Shown here in pieces: positions 7,691 through 15,536 of a stretch of 35,374 bases of DNA. How positions within the stretch are numbered: the stretch's first letter is position 1; every line of letters starts with the position of its first letter. The position numbers and the translations under genes were made by a program. Under the pieces are notes generated by a model, which had not been told where the DNA came from, searched no databases, and saw nothing but the letters and a program-made list of their open reading frames with translations. The DNA comes from an uncultured Clostridia bacterium (GTDB lineage Bacteria; Bacillota; Clostridia; Oscillospirales; CAG-272): contig CALWTU010000052.1 in assembly GCA_944384515.1 (NCBI GenBank), positions 1 to 35,374 of the forward strand, read 5' to 3'.

Positions 7691-9073
7691 ATGATAGAAA
7701 AGAGTCCTAAAACCAACCTTATGGAGCAATCCATATATAAGTACTCACTGCAGGATGTAGATGAGCCTAATTTGTACAGAGATATTTATCCGTATGACGA
7801 AATACCGAAGGTGTGCTTCAACCACCGACATGTACCGATCAGCATGCCCAAGGAGGTGTGGATTACGGATACTACATTCCGTGATGGCCAGCAGTCAAGG
7901 GCGCCGTATACGGTGGAGCAGATAGTTCATCTTTATAAGCTTCTTAACAGACTCGGAGGAAAAAAGGGAATTATCAGACAGAGCGAGTTTTTTGTCTATA
8001 CCAAAAAGGACAAAGAGGCACTTCTCAGATGTATGGATCTCGGATATGAGTTTCCTGAGATTACAACATGGATAAGAGCGAAAAAAGAAGACTTCAACCT
8101 TGTGCATGACATAGGAATAAAGGAGACGGGAATTTTAGTGTCCTGCTCCGACTATCACATATTCAAGAAGCTCGGTCTCTCAAGAAGAGAGGCAATGGAC
8201 CATTACCTCGGAGTGGTAAAGTCAGCCTTTGATGCGGGTATCAGACCGAGGTGCCACCTTGAAGATATTACCCGTGCGGACTTTTACGGTTTTGTAGTAC
8301 CGTTTGTCAATGCGCTTACGGAGCTCTCCGAAGAGGCAAATATACCGGTTAAAATAAGGATGTGCGATACTATGGGATACGGAGTGTCATATCCCGGAGT
8401 AGCTCTTCCGAGGAGTGTTCCGGGTATTGTATACGGTCTTCATCACTTTGCTGATGTACCGTCCGAGATGCTTGAGTGGCACGGACATAACGATTTTTAT
8501 CAGGGTGTGACCAATGCGGTCAGCGCATGGCTTTACGGAGCGTCGGGAGTAAACTGCTCGCTGCTCGGTATCGGCGAGCGTACCGGAAACATTCCGCTTG
8601 AGGCAATGGTTATGGAATATGCCGCACTTACCGGTTCGTTTGACGGTATGGACCCCACCGCAATAACCGAGATTGCGGATTATTTCAGGCGTGATATGGG
8701 ATATGATATACCTCCCATGACTCCCTTTGTCGGCGACAACTTCAATGTTACAAGAGCGGGTGTACACGCCGACGGACTGATGAAGGACGCTGAAATATAC
8801 AATATCTTTGATACCGAAAAAATTCTCAACAGACCTGCCGAGGTTGCGATTTCCAACACATCGGGACTTGCGGGTATTGCGTATTGGATAAACAAGCACT
8901 ATTATCTTACGGGAGAGGACAGAGTTACAAAGCAGGACCCTGTTGTTGTCAAGCTCAAAGCAAAGATAGACGAACTTTACGAGGACGGAAGAACAACTTT
9001 GATGGGAGACGACGAGCTTAAGGAGCTTGTAAGAGGTATTGCAGGAGATACTGCTTTCAGAGGTAGAGTATGA
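7691..9073 (+). CDS. Re-citrate synthase (HMGL/DRE-TIM family)
   Basis: This 460-residue protein belongs to the DRE-TIM metallolyase family (isopropylmalate and homocitrate synthases). It has the catalytic opening DTTFRDGQQ (Asp60, Arg64), the metal-binding pair His264-Gly-His266, GERTGN at 295-300, and the linker motif AGVHADGLMKD. The first 45 or so residues and the overall size fit the Re-face citrate synthase known from Clostridium kluyveri, which condenses oxaloacetate with acetyl-CoA and is unrelated to ordinary Si-citrate synthase. The following aconitase and isocitrate dehydrogenase support this over leucine or lysine synthesis. No regulatory LeuA-type C-terminal domain is present. 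ATG 7691 with AAGAAAGG at 7673-7680 is chosen; a TTG at 7649 in the same frame lies only about 4 bases after the predicted transcript start. Homocitrate synthase remains an alternative. Confidence 0.75.
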   Translation: MIEKSPKTNLMEQSIYKYSLQDVDEPNLYRDIYPYDEIPKVCFNHRHVPISMPKEVWITDTTFRDGQQSRAPYTVEQIVHLYKLLNRLGGKKGIIRQSEFFVYTKKDKEALLRCMDLGYEFPEITTWIRAKKEDFNLVHDIGIKETGILVSCSDYHIFKKLGLSRREAMDHYLGVVKSAFDAGIRPRCHLEDITRADFYGFVVPFVNALTELSEEANIPVKIRMCDTMGYGVSYPGVALPRSVPGIVYGLHHFADVPSEMLEWHGHNDFYQGVTNAVSAWLYGASGVNCSLLGIGERTGNIPLEAMVMEYAALTGSFDGMDPTAITEIADYFRRDMGYDIPPMTPFVGDNFNVTRAGVHADGLMKDAEIYNIFDTEKILNRPAEVAISNTSGLAGIAYWINKHYYLTGEDRVTKQDPVVVKLKAKIDELYEDGRTTLMGDDELKELVRGIAGDTAFRGRV

Positions 9074-9726
9074 TAATTGGTGATGAAATTTTTTCCCTTG
9101 AGGAAATGGTTTATAAAAAGCTTGAGGACGAAATACTCAGCGGTATACATACGAGAGGCAAACCACTGACGGAAATGTCGCTCACGCGCCGTCTGGGGGT
9201 CAGCCGTACCCCGGTCAGAGGAGCACTGCACAGGTTAAGCGAGGACGGACTTGTCGAACTTATACCGAATAAGGGCGCGGTAGTTGTCGGAGTAAATACT
9301 CAGGACCTTGTCGATATATATAATATAAGGATGAGACTTGAGGGACTTGCCTCAAAGTGCTCTGCCGCAAGGATAAGCGATGAGCAACTCAAACGGCTGA
9401 AAGAATCGGTGGAGCTGAGCGAGTTTTATATCAACAAAGAGGACGCAGACAAACTCAAAGAGCTTGACACGCAGTTTCATACGATAATATACAACTGTTC
9501 GGGCAACCGCCTGCTCTCGAAGATACTTACCGAGCTGCACAGAAAGACAAAGGCGTACAGGAGGCTGTCGCTGAGTGTGCCGGGCAGACTTGTCTCTTCA
9601 ATTGAGGAGCACCGTGAAATATATGAGGCGATAGCTGAAAAAGACGGCGAGAGGGCGGAGAGCCTCACCGCACTCCATGTGCAGAACGCACTTAATAATA
9701 TGCTTATGACGATGAAGGAAGAGTAA
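9070..9726 (+). CDS. GntR/FCD-family transcriptional regulator
   Basis: The 218-residue protein has an N-terminal winged helix (about 8-75; SLTRRLGVSRTPVRGALHRL is the recognition helix region) and an all-helical FCD effector domain (about 80-212). Metal-binding residues of FCD domains are visible as Asp133, His137, His181 and His203, so a metal-bound carboxylate ligand is likely. Its start overlaps the stop of the Re-citrate synthase gene by ATGA, so it is made with the enzymes it probably controls. The TTGTAT array at the operon promoter is the likely target. FCD regulators such as CitO sense citrate; citrate, isocitrate or 2-oxoglutarate as effector is inference. Activator or repressor cannot be told, although a site just after the transcript start favours repression. 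Confidence 0.9.
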   Translation: MIIGDEIFSLEEMVYKKLEDEILSGIHTRGKPLTEMSLTRRLGVSRTPVRGALHRLSEDGLVELIPNKGAVVVGVNTQDLVDIYNIRMRLEGLASKCSAARISDEQLKRLKESVELSEFYINKEDADKLKELDTQFHTIIYNCSGNRLLSKILTELHRKTKAYRRLSLSVPGRLVSSIEEHREIYEAIAEKDGERAESLTALHVQNALNNMLMTMKEE

Positions 9727-9730
9727 TAAA

Positions 9731-11668
9731 ATGGGATTTACAATTGTACAGAAAATTATTAAAAATCACCTTGTTTCAGGACAAATGACGGCAGGTGAAG
9801 AAATAGGTCTTAGAATTGACCAGACTCTGACGCAGGACGCTACGGGAACTATGGCATACCTTCAGTTTGAGGCTATGGGCACAAAGAGGGTAAAAACAGA
9901 GCTCTCGGTTGCGTACATTGACCATAATACATTACAGGCCGGATTTGAAAATGCGGATGACCACAGGTACATTCAGACCGTAACCAAAAAGCACGGTATC
10001 AGATTTTCAAGACCGGGCAACGGAATATGCCACCAGGTGCACCTTGAGAGATTCGGTGTTCCGGGCAAAACGCTGATAGGCTCAGACAGCCATACGCCCA
10101 CAGCAGGCGGAATAGGAATGCTCGGTATAGGAGCGGGCGGACTTGATGTTGCGGTTGCAATGGGCGGCGGCGCATATTATATCAATATGCCAAAGGTTAT
10201 CTATGTAAATCTTAAGGGCAAACTCGGCGCATTTGTCGGCGCAAAGGATATTATCCTTAAGGTGCTTGAAATACTCGGAGTAAAGGGCGGCGTCGGATAT
10301 GTGCTTGAATACGGCGGCGAGGCTCTGAAATATCTTACAGTACCTCAGCGTGCTACAATAACAAATATGGGTGCCGAACTCGGTGCTACATCCTCTGTTT
10401 TCCCCTCGGATGAGTTGACGCGGGCGTTTTTGCACGCACAGGGAAGAGAGGGGGATTATGTGCCGCTCACAGCGGATGCTGACGCAGTGTATGACAAGGT
10501 GATAGAGATTGATCTTGATACTCTTGTGCCGCTTGCGGCATGTCCTCACAGCCCCGATAATATCAAAACCGTAAGAGAGCTTCAGGGAATGAAGATAAAT
10601 CAGGTTTGTATCGGTTCTTGCACCAACTCATCAATGCTTGATATGCTGACGGTTGCCGCAATGCTTAAGGGCAAAACGGTTCACCCTGATGTCAGCCTCT
10701 CAATTTCCCCCGGCTCAAAGCAGGTTTATTCAATGCTTGCGGAGTGCGGAGCGCTCTATGACATAATCAATTCAGGAGCGAGAGTTCTTGAGTGCGCATG
10801 CGGACCGTGTATCGGAATGGGCTTCTCCCCGAATTCGGGCGGTGTAAGTCTTAGAACATTCAACCGTAACTTCCTCGCACGCAGCGGTACCAAGGATGCA
10901 GAGGTTTACCTTGTCTCTCCCGAGACAGCTGTTGCCTCGGCAATTGCAGGCGTCTTTACCGATCCTACAACTCTCAAAAATCCTCCGAAGGTTGAGGTTC
11001 CCTCAGTATTCAGCATAAACGATAACCTTATTGAGATGCCTGCCGATGAGGCTGAGGCTGACGGTATAGAGGTTCTCCGCGGACCTAATATCAAGCCCAT
11101 ACCCAAGGGCGCTGTGCCTGATGTCAATCTTGATACCAAGCTTATACTTAAAGTCGGTGACAATATCACTACCGACCATATTATGCCCGCAGGTACTAAG
11201 GTACTGCCGTACCGCTCAAATGTTCCAAAGCTCTCGGAATTCTGCTTTACTGTGTGCGATCCTGATTTCCCGAACCGTGCAAAAGAGCTTGGCGGCGGAA
11301 TAATTCTCGGCGGCAATAACTACGGCCAGGGCTCATCCCGTGAGCATGCGGCGCTTGTTCCGCTGTATCTGGGAGTCAAGGCGGTTATCGCAAAGAGCTT
11401 TGCAAGAATACATATGGCAAACCTTATTAATTTCGGTATTGCGCCGATGACTCTTGAAAATGAAGAGGATTACGATAAACTCGAGCTTCTCGACGATGTT
11501 TATATCGAAAACTTCAGAGAGCTTATCAGGACATCTGACAGACTTGTACTTGTGAATAAGAGAGATAACTCCCGCATACCGCTGAAGCTTTCGCTCAGCG
11601 CAAGACAAAAGGAAATTCTGCTTGCGGGCGGAACTTTAAATTATACAAAGAATAACGGTAATGTATAG
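9731..11668 (+). CDS. Aconitate hydratase
   Basis: Aconitase isomerises citrate to isocitrate using a [4Fe-4S] cluster. The 645-residue single-chain protein has the substrate motif GSDSHTPTAGGIG near 117-129, cluster cysteines Cys297 (GSCTNSS), Cys357 and Cys360 (CGPCIGMG), and a C-terminal swivelling domain with GGNNYGQGSSREHAAL. It is the shorter, mitochondrial-like type of aconitase A rather than the near-900-residue AcnA or AcnB, and it is not split like LeuC/LeuD. The ATG follows the regulator stop by 4 bases, with GGAAGAG as a modest ribosome site. Between Re-citrate synthase and isocitrate dehydrogenase, it completes the route from oxaloacetate to 2-oxoglutarate. Homoaconitase is a less likely alternative. 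Confidence 0.92.
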   Translation: MGFTIVQKIIKNHLVSGQMTAGEEIGLRIDQTLTQDATGTMAYLQFEAMGTKRVKTELSVAYIDHNTLQAGFENADDHRYIQTVTKKHGIRFSRPGNGICHQVHLERFGVPGKTLIGSDSHTPTAGGIGMLGIGAGGLDVAVAMGGGAYYINMPKVIYVNLKGKLGAFVGAKDIILKVLEILGVKGGVGYVLEYGGEALKYLTVPQRATITNMGAELGATSSVFPSDELTRAFLHAQGREGDYVPLTADADAVYDKVIEIDLDTLVPLAACPHSPDNIKTVRELQGMKINQVCIGSCTNSSMLDMLTVAAMLKGKTVHPDVSLSISPGSKQVYSMLAECGALYDIINSGARVLECACGPCIGMGFSPNSGGVSLRTFNRNFLARSGTKDAEVYLVSPETAVASAIAGVFTDPTTLKNPPKVEVPSVFSINDNLIEMPADEAEADGIEVLRGPNIKPIPKGAVPDVNLDTKLILKVGDNITTDHIMPAGTKVLPYRSNVPKLSEFCFTVCDPDFPNRAKELGGGIILGGNNYGQGSSREHAALVPLYLGVKAVIAKSFARIHMANLINFGIAPMTLENEEDYDKLELLDDVYIENFRELIRTSDRLVLVNKRDNSRIPLKLSLSARQKEILLAGGTLNYTKNNGNV

Positions 11669-11679
11669 GAGAGAGTAAA

Positions 11680-12846
11680 ATGGATTATAAAAAATATTTG
11701 GACGACGCCGCTGAAAAATTCAAAAAAATACTTGAGGATCAGCTCAAAAGAGTTGAGGATATGAAGTCGCAGGGCGACTTTACCGACTATGCAAAGCTTG
11801 ATACGATAAAGATCGGTGTTTGCGGCGGAGACGGTATCGGCCCCACAATTACAAACGAGGCAAAAAGAGTGCTTGAGTTTATACTTTCCGACCTTGTCGA
11901 GAGCGGAAAGGTAGTGTTTAAGGATATCGAGGGACTCACACTTGAAAACCGCATTGCAAAGGGCAAGGCTATCCCTGACGATGTTATGGCAGAGCTTAAG
12001 GCATGCGATATAATTTTAAAAGGACCGACAACCACTCCTCAGAAGGGAAGCGGTATGCCGAATATCGAGTCTGCTAATGTTGCGATGAGAAAGGCGCTTG
12101 ACCTGTTTGCAAATATCCGTCCTGTAAAAGTTCCTGAGGAGGGAATAAACTGGACTATCTTCCGTGAGAATACGGAGGGCGGATACGCTGTGGGCTCCTC
12201 GGGATTTAATGTAACGGAGGATCTGGCGGTTGACTTTACAATCACGACAAAGCAGGGCTCTGACAGAATTGCCCGCCTTGCATACGACTATGCGAGAAAG
12301 AATAATCTTGGCAGAGTGTCTCTTGTCACCAAAGCAAATGTTATAAAGACCACCGACGGCAACTTCCTTGAGGACTGCCATAAGGTAGCGGATATGTATC
12401 CCGAAATTACGACGGATGAGTGGTACGCTGACATTATGACTGCAAAGCTTGTTGACAAAAAGCGCCGCCGTGACTTTAAGGTACTTCTTCTTCCCAACCT
12501 CTACGGAGATATCATTTCGGATGAGGCGGCGGAGTTCCAGGGCGGAGTAGGAACGGCAGGATGTGCAAATATCGGTAAGAAATATGCCATGTTTGAGGCG
12601 ATCCACGGCTCGGCACCCCGAATGGTAAATGAGGGCAGAGCACAGTATGCGGATCCGTGCTCAATGCTCCGTGCGGCTGTAATGCTCCTCTCTCATATCG
12701 GATATCAGGACAGAGCTGATAAGCTTGAGCGCGCGCTTGATATCTGCTCATTTGAGGAAAAGAAGCTTGTCATTACAGGCAGGAGCGACGGTGCAACATG
12801 CCGCGAGTTCGGTGAGTATGTAATGCATACGCTCAAATCTCTTTGA
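11680..12846 (+). CDS. Isocitrate dehydrogenase, probably NAD-dependent
   Basis: This beta-decarboxylating dehydrogenase (388 residues) would oxidise isocitrate to 2-oxoglutarate and CO2. Visible motifs are GGDGIGPT near 49-56, the substrate stretch ESANVAMRKALDLFANIRP, FRENTEGGYA, and the metal-binding LYGDIISDEAAEFQGG. The cofactor loop reads HGSAPRM, lacking the Lys-Tyr pair of NADP-specific E. coli Icd, which favours NAD. About 44 highly charged, probably helical residues precede the dehydrogenase fold; this is unusual. It is the last operon gene, 11 bases after the aconitase stop with TAGGAGAG at 11666-11673, and a terminator follows. Homoisocitrate or isopropylmalate dehydrogenase is possible on sequence alone, but context favours isocitrate. 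Confidence 0.85.
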   Translation: MDYKKYLDDAAEKFKKILEDQLKRVEDMKSQGDFTDYAKLDTIKIGVCGGDGIGPTITNEAKRVLEFILSDLVESGKVVFKDIEGLTLENRIAKGKAIPDDVMAELKACDIILKGPTTTPQKGSGMPNIESANVAMRKALDLFANIRPVKVPEEGINWTIFRENTEGGYAVGSSGFNVTEDLAVDFTITTKQGSDRIARLAYDYARKNNLGRVSLVTKANVIKTTDGNFLEDCHKVADMYPEITTDEWYADIMTAKLVDKKRRRDFKVLLLPNLYGDIISDEAAEFQGGVGTAGCANIGKKYAMFEAIHGSAPRMVNEGRAQYADPCSMLRAAVMLLSHIGYQDRADKLERALDICSFEEKKLVITGRSDGATCREFGEYVMHTLKSL

Positions 12847-12875
12847 TTTTCGCTTTTCCCCTGCAACCTTTTGCT

Positions 12876-12914
12876 TTTCTCCCGCAACTTAAAAGTTGCG
12901 GGAGAAATTTTTTT
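12876..12914 (+). terminator. Intrinsic terminator of the citrate operon
   Basis: A 15-bp stem (arms 12876-12890 and 12893-12907, core CTCCCGCAACTT) is followed by a run of T to 12914. It stands 30 bases after the isocitrate dehydrogenase stop. It lacks a T-run on the other strand, so it should not stop the converging MATE transcript. Confidence 0.92.
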
Positions 12915-13128
12915 GAGATTAATTTTGTTTTTGTCCGGCAAAGCTTGGTATAAGTAATACCGTGTGCCGATATAATACAGACTTATAATGCTCTTAGCAG
13001 ACTCGGCTGAATATAAGCTTAGTGTGGGAAAAGGCGGGAAATAAATTACTCCGAAAAGCAAACGAGAAATACATAAAAACAAAAGCTGAAAATTTATGCT
13101 GATGATTTTTGAGGATAAAACAATGTGA

Positions 13129-14505
13129 TTATGCCGGTTTTTCCTGACCCGTGCCGCCCCGTGTCAAGTTTTTCATCCAGTTATACCTGTTTATCTTGAT
13201 AGCGCCTGTGATACATTTGAGCAGCTGGTCGGATTTGAGGCAGAAGAATACCACAGCAGGAGAAAATCCGAGCACGGTCGTTATTATCGCAGACGGAATA
13301 ACGACAAGGAATATGAAAAACGCATCGTTTTTTAAGGTAAAAGAGGTGTCTCCTCCGCTTTTTACAAGTCCGTAAATGCACGCCGCCTGATAGCATGTGC
13401 CTATAGCCGTAATGGAAATAATGTTTATAAACTGCTTTGCATATTTTACCGCATCAGCGCTGACATTGTATAGAGATATAAACGGATTTTTGAGTATTTG
13501 CAGCACGCCCCCTGTGATAAAGCCCAAAATTATAAACAGCACCTGCACGGTTTTTGCGTACTCGCGCATGAGTTTTTCCTTGCCCTCGCCGATTGTCTTG
13601 CCCGTGATTATACCGACAGCAGAGGACAGACCGTTCATTACAACATAAGTCAGGTTGTGCAGGGTGTTTGCAATACTCAGCGCCGCAACTACGCCTTCTT
13701 TGTTCTGCCTTCCCATAATGGCGGAGTTTGCCAGCATATTTGTTGCCCACACAAGCTGACCGAGAATTATCGGTGTGCCGTATTTTATAAAGTCGAGGAG
13801 CAGTTCTTTGTCCCGTGCCATAACATCTTTTATTTTAAATTTAAGCTTTTTGTCAATTACCGTTACATATATCAGTATTATTACAAACTCGGCTACCCTG
13901 GAAATTACCGTTGCTATCGCCGCGCCGCGGACTTCAAGCCTCGGCATTCCGAGCTTTCCGTATATCAGAATATAGTTGAGAGTGACATTAATAATAAGGG
14001 AAGTAAGAGATACATACAGTCCTACCTTTGTGTTCTCCACACTCCTCATTGCCGATATAAAGGCTTGGGTAAGTGCGAAAAAAACAAAGGAAATGCTGAG
14101 AATTCTCAGATATTGACTTCCGCTGTCGATTATCGGCTGCTCTTTTGTAAAGAGAGATATCATAAAAGAGGGAAATATTGCGGATATTAAAGTTACCGCA
14201 AGACTGAAGATTACCGCAAAGCGAACTCCGATTGCCACGATTTTCTTTATTTGACCGGATTCGCCCTTTCCCCAGTATTGAGTGGATATTACCAAAATTG
14301 CACCCTCTATACCGCCTGAGAAAACCTGGAGCAAAACCTGTATCTGGTTTCCCATAAATACACCCGAGACAGCGGCGTCTCCAAGGCTTCCAACCATTAT
14401 ATTGTCAGCCACGCCGATTAAGAATGTGATGAAATTTTGCAGTGCAATCGGCAAAGAGAGTGTTATGAGGGTCTTATAAAAATTTTTGTCCTTTGTAAAA
14501 ATCAT
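13129..14505 (-). CDS. MATE-family efflux transporter
   Basis: The 458-residue protein has twelve hydrophobic segments in two similar halves. The start region (LITLSLPIALQNFITFLIG) and VADNIMVGSLGDAAVSGV are hallmarks of MATE exporters, which move cationic drugs, flavins or metabolites out of the cell in exchange for Na+ or H+. Substrate cannot be assigned. It converges with the citrate operon and has its own candidate promoter and a palindrome upstream. The start codon at 14505 follows a weak GGTAAGG-like site. No clear terminator lies beyond its 3' end. Confidence 0.93.
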   Translation of the reverse strand: MIFTKDKNFYKTLITLSLPIALQNFITFLIGVADNIMVGSLGDAAVSGVFMGNQIQVLLQVFSGGIEGAILVISTQYWGKGESGQIKKIVAIGVRFAVIFSLAVTLISAIFPSFMISLFTKEQPIIDSGSQYLRILSISFVFFALTQAFISAMRSVENTKVGLYVSLTSLIINVTLNYILIYGKLGMPRLEVRGAAIATVISRVAEFVIILIYVTVIDKKLKFKIKDVMARDKELLLDFIKYGTPIILGQLVWATNMLANSAIMGRQNKEGVVAALSIANTLHNLTYVVMNGLSSAVGIITGKTIGEGKEKLMREYAKTVQVLFIILGFITGGVLQILKNPFISLYNVSADAVKYAKQFINIISITAIGTCYQAACIYGLVKSGGDTSFTLKNDAFFIFLVVIPSAIITTVLGFSPAVVFFCLKSDQLLKCITGAIKINRYNWMKNLTRGGTGQEKPA

Positions 14506-14519
14506 AAATATGCCTTACC

Positions 14520-14536
14520 GTATACCAAAGGTATAC
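14520..14536. promoter_or_regulatory. Palindrome upstream of the MATE gene
   Basis: GTATACC (14520-14526), AAA, GGTATAC (14530-14536) is a perfect 7-3-7 inverted repeat. It lies 15-31 bases before the MATE start codon and downstream of its candidate promoter, a good place for a repressor operator. The binding protein is unknown; no regulator gene adjoins. Confidence 0.5.
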
Positions 14537-14580
14537 CTGTGTTTCAGAATATAGATTCAGAATAAAATCAACTGTATTTA

Positions 14581-14609
14581 ATTTTACCATATTTATGATT
14601 ATAATTCAA
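14581..14609 (-). promoter_or_regulatory. Candidate promoter for the MATE gene
   Basis: Read on the - strand, TTGAAT (14604-14609) and TAAAAT (14581-14586) are separated by 17 bp. Transcription would begin near 14574, about 70 bases before the MATE start codon. Confidence 0.5.
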
Positions 14610-14638
14610 GTTTCAGCAGGATAAAACATATTATTTAG

Positions 14639-14935
14639 TTATTTATAAAAAAGTGCATGCTCACAAAGGCGGCGAAAGAGGGTCTCCTCTTTTTCCTTGC
14701 GGTCTTTTTTACGCATAGCGTCCTCGAGTATCCTCTCCCATATGGGGGAGAGCACCGTGTGCCAAAGGTATGTCGAGCACATAATTCTGTCAACGGCTTT
14801 AGGTGGCAGTTCCGCTTCTATAAGAGCGGTAAATACCAAGTTTTGCAGTTCTGTTACTTTGAGATTTTCCTCTCTTGCGATATTTTTTATAATAACTCGG
14901 TCTCTATCATTGTAGTTGTAATCCGTGATGTCCAT
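14639..14935 (-). CDS. Small protein of unknown function (98 aa)
   Basis: I do not recognise this protein. It is mostly helical and charged, with a basic, Glu-rich tail (RILEDAMRKKDRKEKEETLF). It has neither membrane segments nor a signal peptide. The preferred start is ATG 14935, just 1 base after the stop of the 60-codon gene upstream, whose 3' end carries a GAGCGAGG-type ribosome site. The reading frame remains open further upstream to 15010, but that extension overlaps the neighbouring gene. The tight pairing suggests that the two small proteins act together. Confidence 0.55.
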   Translation of the reverse strand: MDITDYNYNDRDRVIIKNIAREENLKVTELQNLVFTALIEAELPPKAVDRIMCSTYLWHTVLSPIWERILEDAMRKKDRKEKEETLFRRLCEHALFYK

Positions 14936-14936
14936 A

Positions 14937-15119
14937 TCAGCCTCGCTCTCTTTTGTTGAGCTCGTTTTCTTTTGCCTTGATCTCTTTTGCGAGAGAAATG
15001 AGGGAGGCAATTCTGTTTTTTATCTCCTCTGAGCTGAGCCATGCGCCTGAAATTAAATTGTAGCTTTCTTTTGCCATGTTGATTTTCTTTTCTATACTGT
15101 AAAATACCGATTCTTTCAT
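14937..15119 (-). CDS. Small protein of unknown function (60 aa)
   Basis: This 60-residue protein is not recognised. It is charged, lysine- and glutamate-rich and probably helical (coiled-coil-like in SLAKEIKAKENELNKRE). A strong AAAGGAG site 5-7 bases before ATG 15119 supports real translation. Its stop is 1 base from the start of the 98-codon gene, so the two form an operon, divergent from perR. It could be a structural or regulatory small protein; no function is claimed. Confidence 0.55.
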   Translation of the reverse strand: MKESVFYSIEKKINMAKESYNLISGAWLSSEEIKNRIASLISLAKEIKAKENELNKRERG

Positions 15120-15427
15120 TTTTTATCTCCTTTTTGTTTTTTTGAAGTTTCAGAACTGCATTTTTATTATCGCCGCCGTAGCATTCTCCTGCCGCCGAGA
15201 CTAAAAATTCGTTTTTGTTTTCTCCTGTGTAGAAATGTGGTAGTACTACTCGCATTTGCGGGTGTTTTTGAACCTCGAAAAGCGCCGAAAAAACTTTCTT
15301 TTAAAATTGACTTATAAAATTCGCCGCTTTGTTTTGTTTTACGAGTAAATTATACATCTTTTGCTGTACAATAAACCGTACTATTATGCCGCTTTTTTAA
15401 AAAATATTAAACAGTTCTGAATATTTT
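15120..15427. other. Divergent spacer upstream of the small-gene pair
   Basis: About 300 bases without a convincing gene. On the - strand it carries a TATAAT (15349-15354) without a good -35 box, then a long leader towards the 60-codon gene. Two short palindromes sit side by side: GTAGTACTAC (15240-15249) and CGCATTTGCG (15251-15260). A - strand frame opening at 15255 runs into the small genes in another frame and is not accepted as coding. Confidence 0.4.
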
Positions 15428-15462
15428 TTAGACTAATTCTAAAAAAGTTAGAAAAAATCTAA
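15428..15462. promoter_or_regulatory. Two PerR-box-like sites upstream of perR
   Basis: TTAGACTAATTCTAA (15428-15442) and TTAGAAAAAATCTAA (15448-15462) are both 15-bp imperfect palindromes of the form TTAGAnnnnnTCTAA, the 7-1-7 layout of the B. subtilis PerR box. They lie 20 bp apart centre to centre, two helical turns on one DNA face. The second ends 7 bases before the -35 box. Autoregulation by the encoded PerR is the natural inference. Confidence 0.65.
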
Positions 15463-15469
15463 AAAACAC

Positions 15470-15499
15470 TTGACAAGGGAAATAAATTAGTGTATAATA
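15470..15499 (+). promoter_or_regulatory. Sigma-A promoter of perR-rbr
   Basis: TTGACA (15470-15475) and TATAAT (15494-15499) are perfect boxes with an 18-bp spacer. The transcript would start near 15506, about 31 bases before the perR start codon. Confidence 0.88.
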
Positions 15500-15536
15500 A
15501 ACCCGTGAGAAGCGAAGACGCAGAAAGGAGCAAAAA

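Noticed and set aside
12016-12606. 196-codon open frame on the - strand
   Set aside because: It is antisense to isocitrate dehydrogenase with improbable basic composition.
12947-12961. GGTAT-AAGTA-ATACC inverted repeat after the citrate operon terminator
   Set aside because: The arms are short and it lies between two convergent 3' ends, where an operator has no promoter to control.
13498-14190. 230-codon open frame on the + strand
   Set aside because: It is antisense to the MATE gene, has Cys/Tyr/His-rich composition and no ribosome site; a shadow of real coding sequence.
15115-15255. Possible - strand peptide MRVVLPHFYTGENKNEF... before the small-gene pair
   Set aside because: It has no ribosome site and runs on in another frame through both small genes; it could be leader sequence instead.
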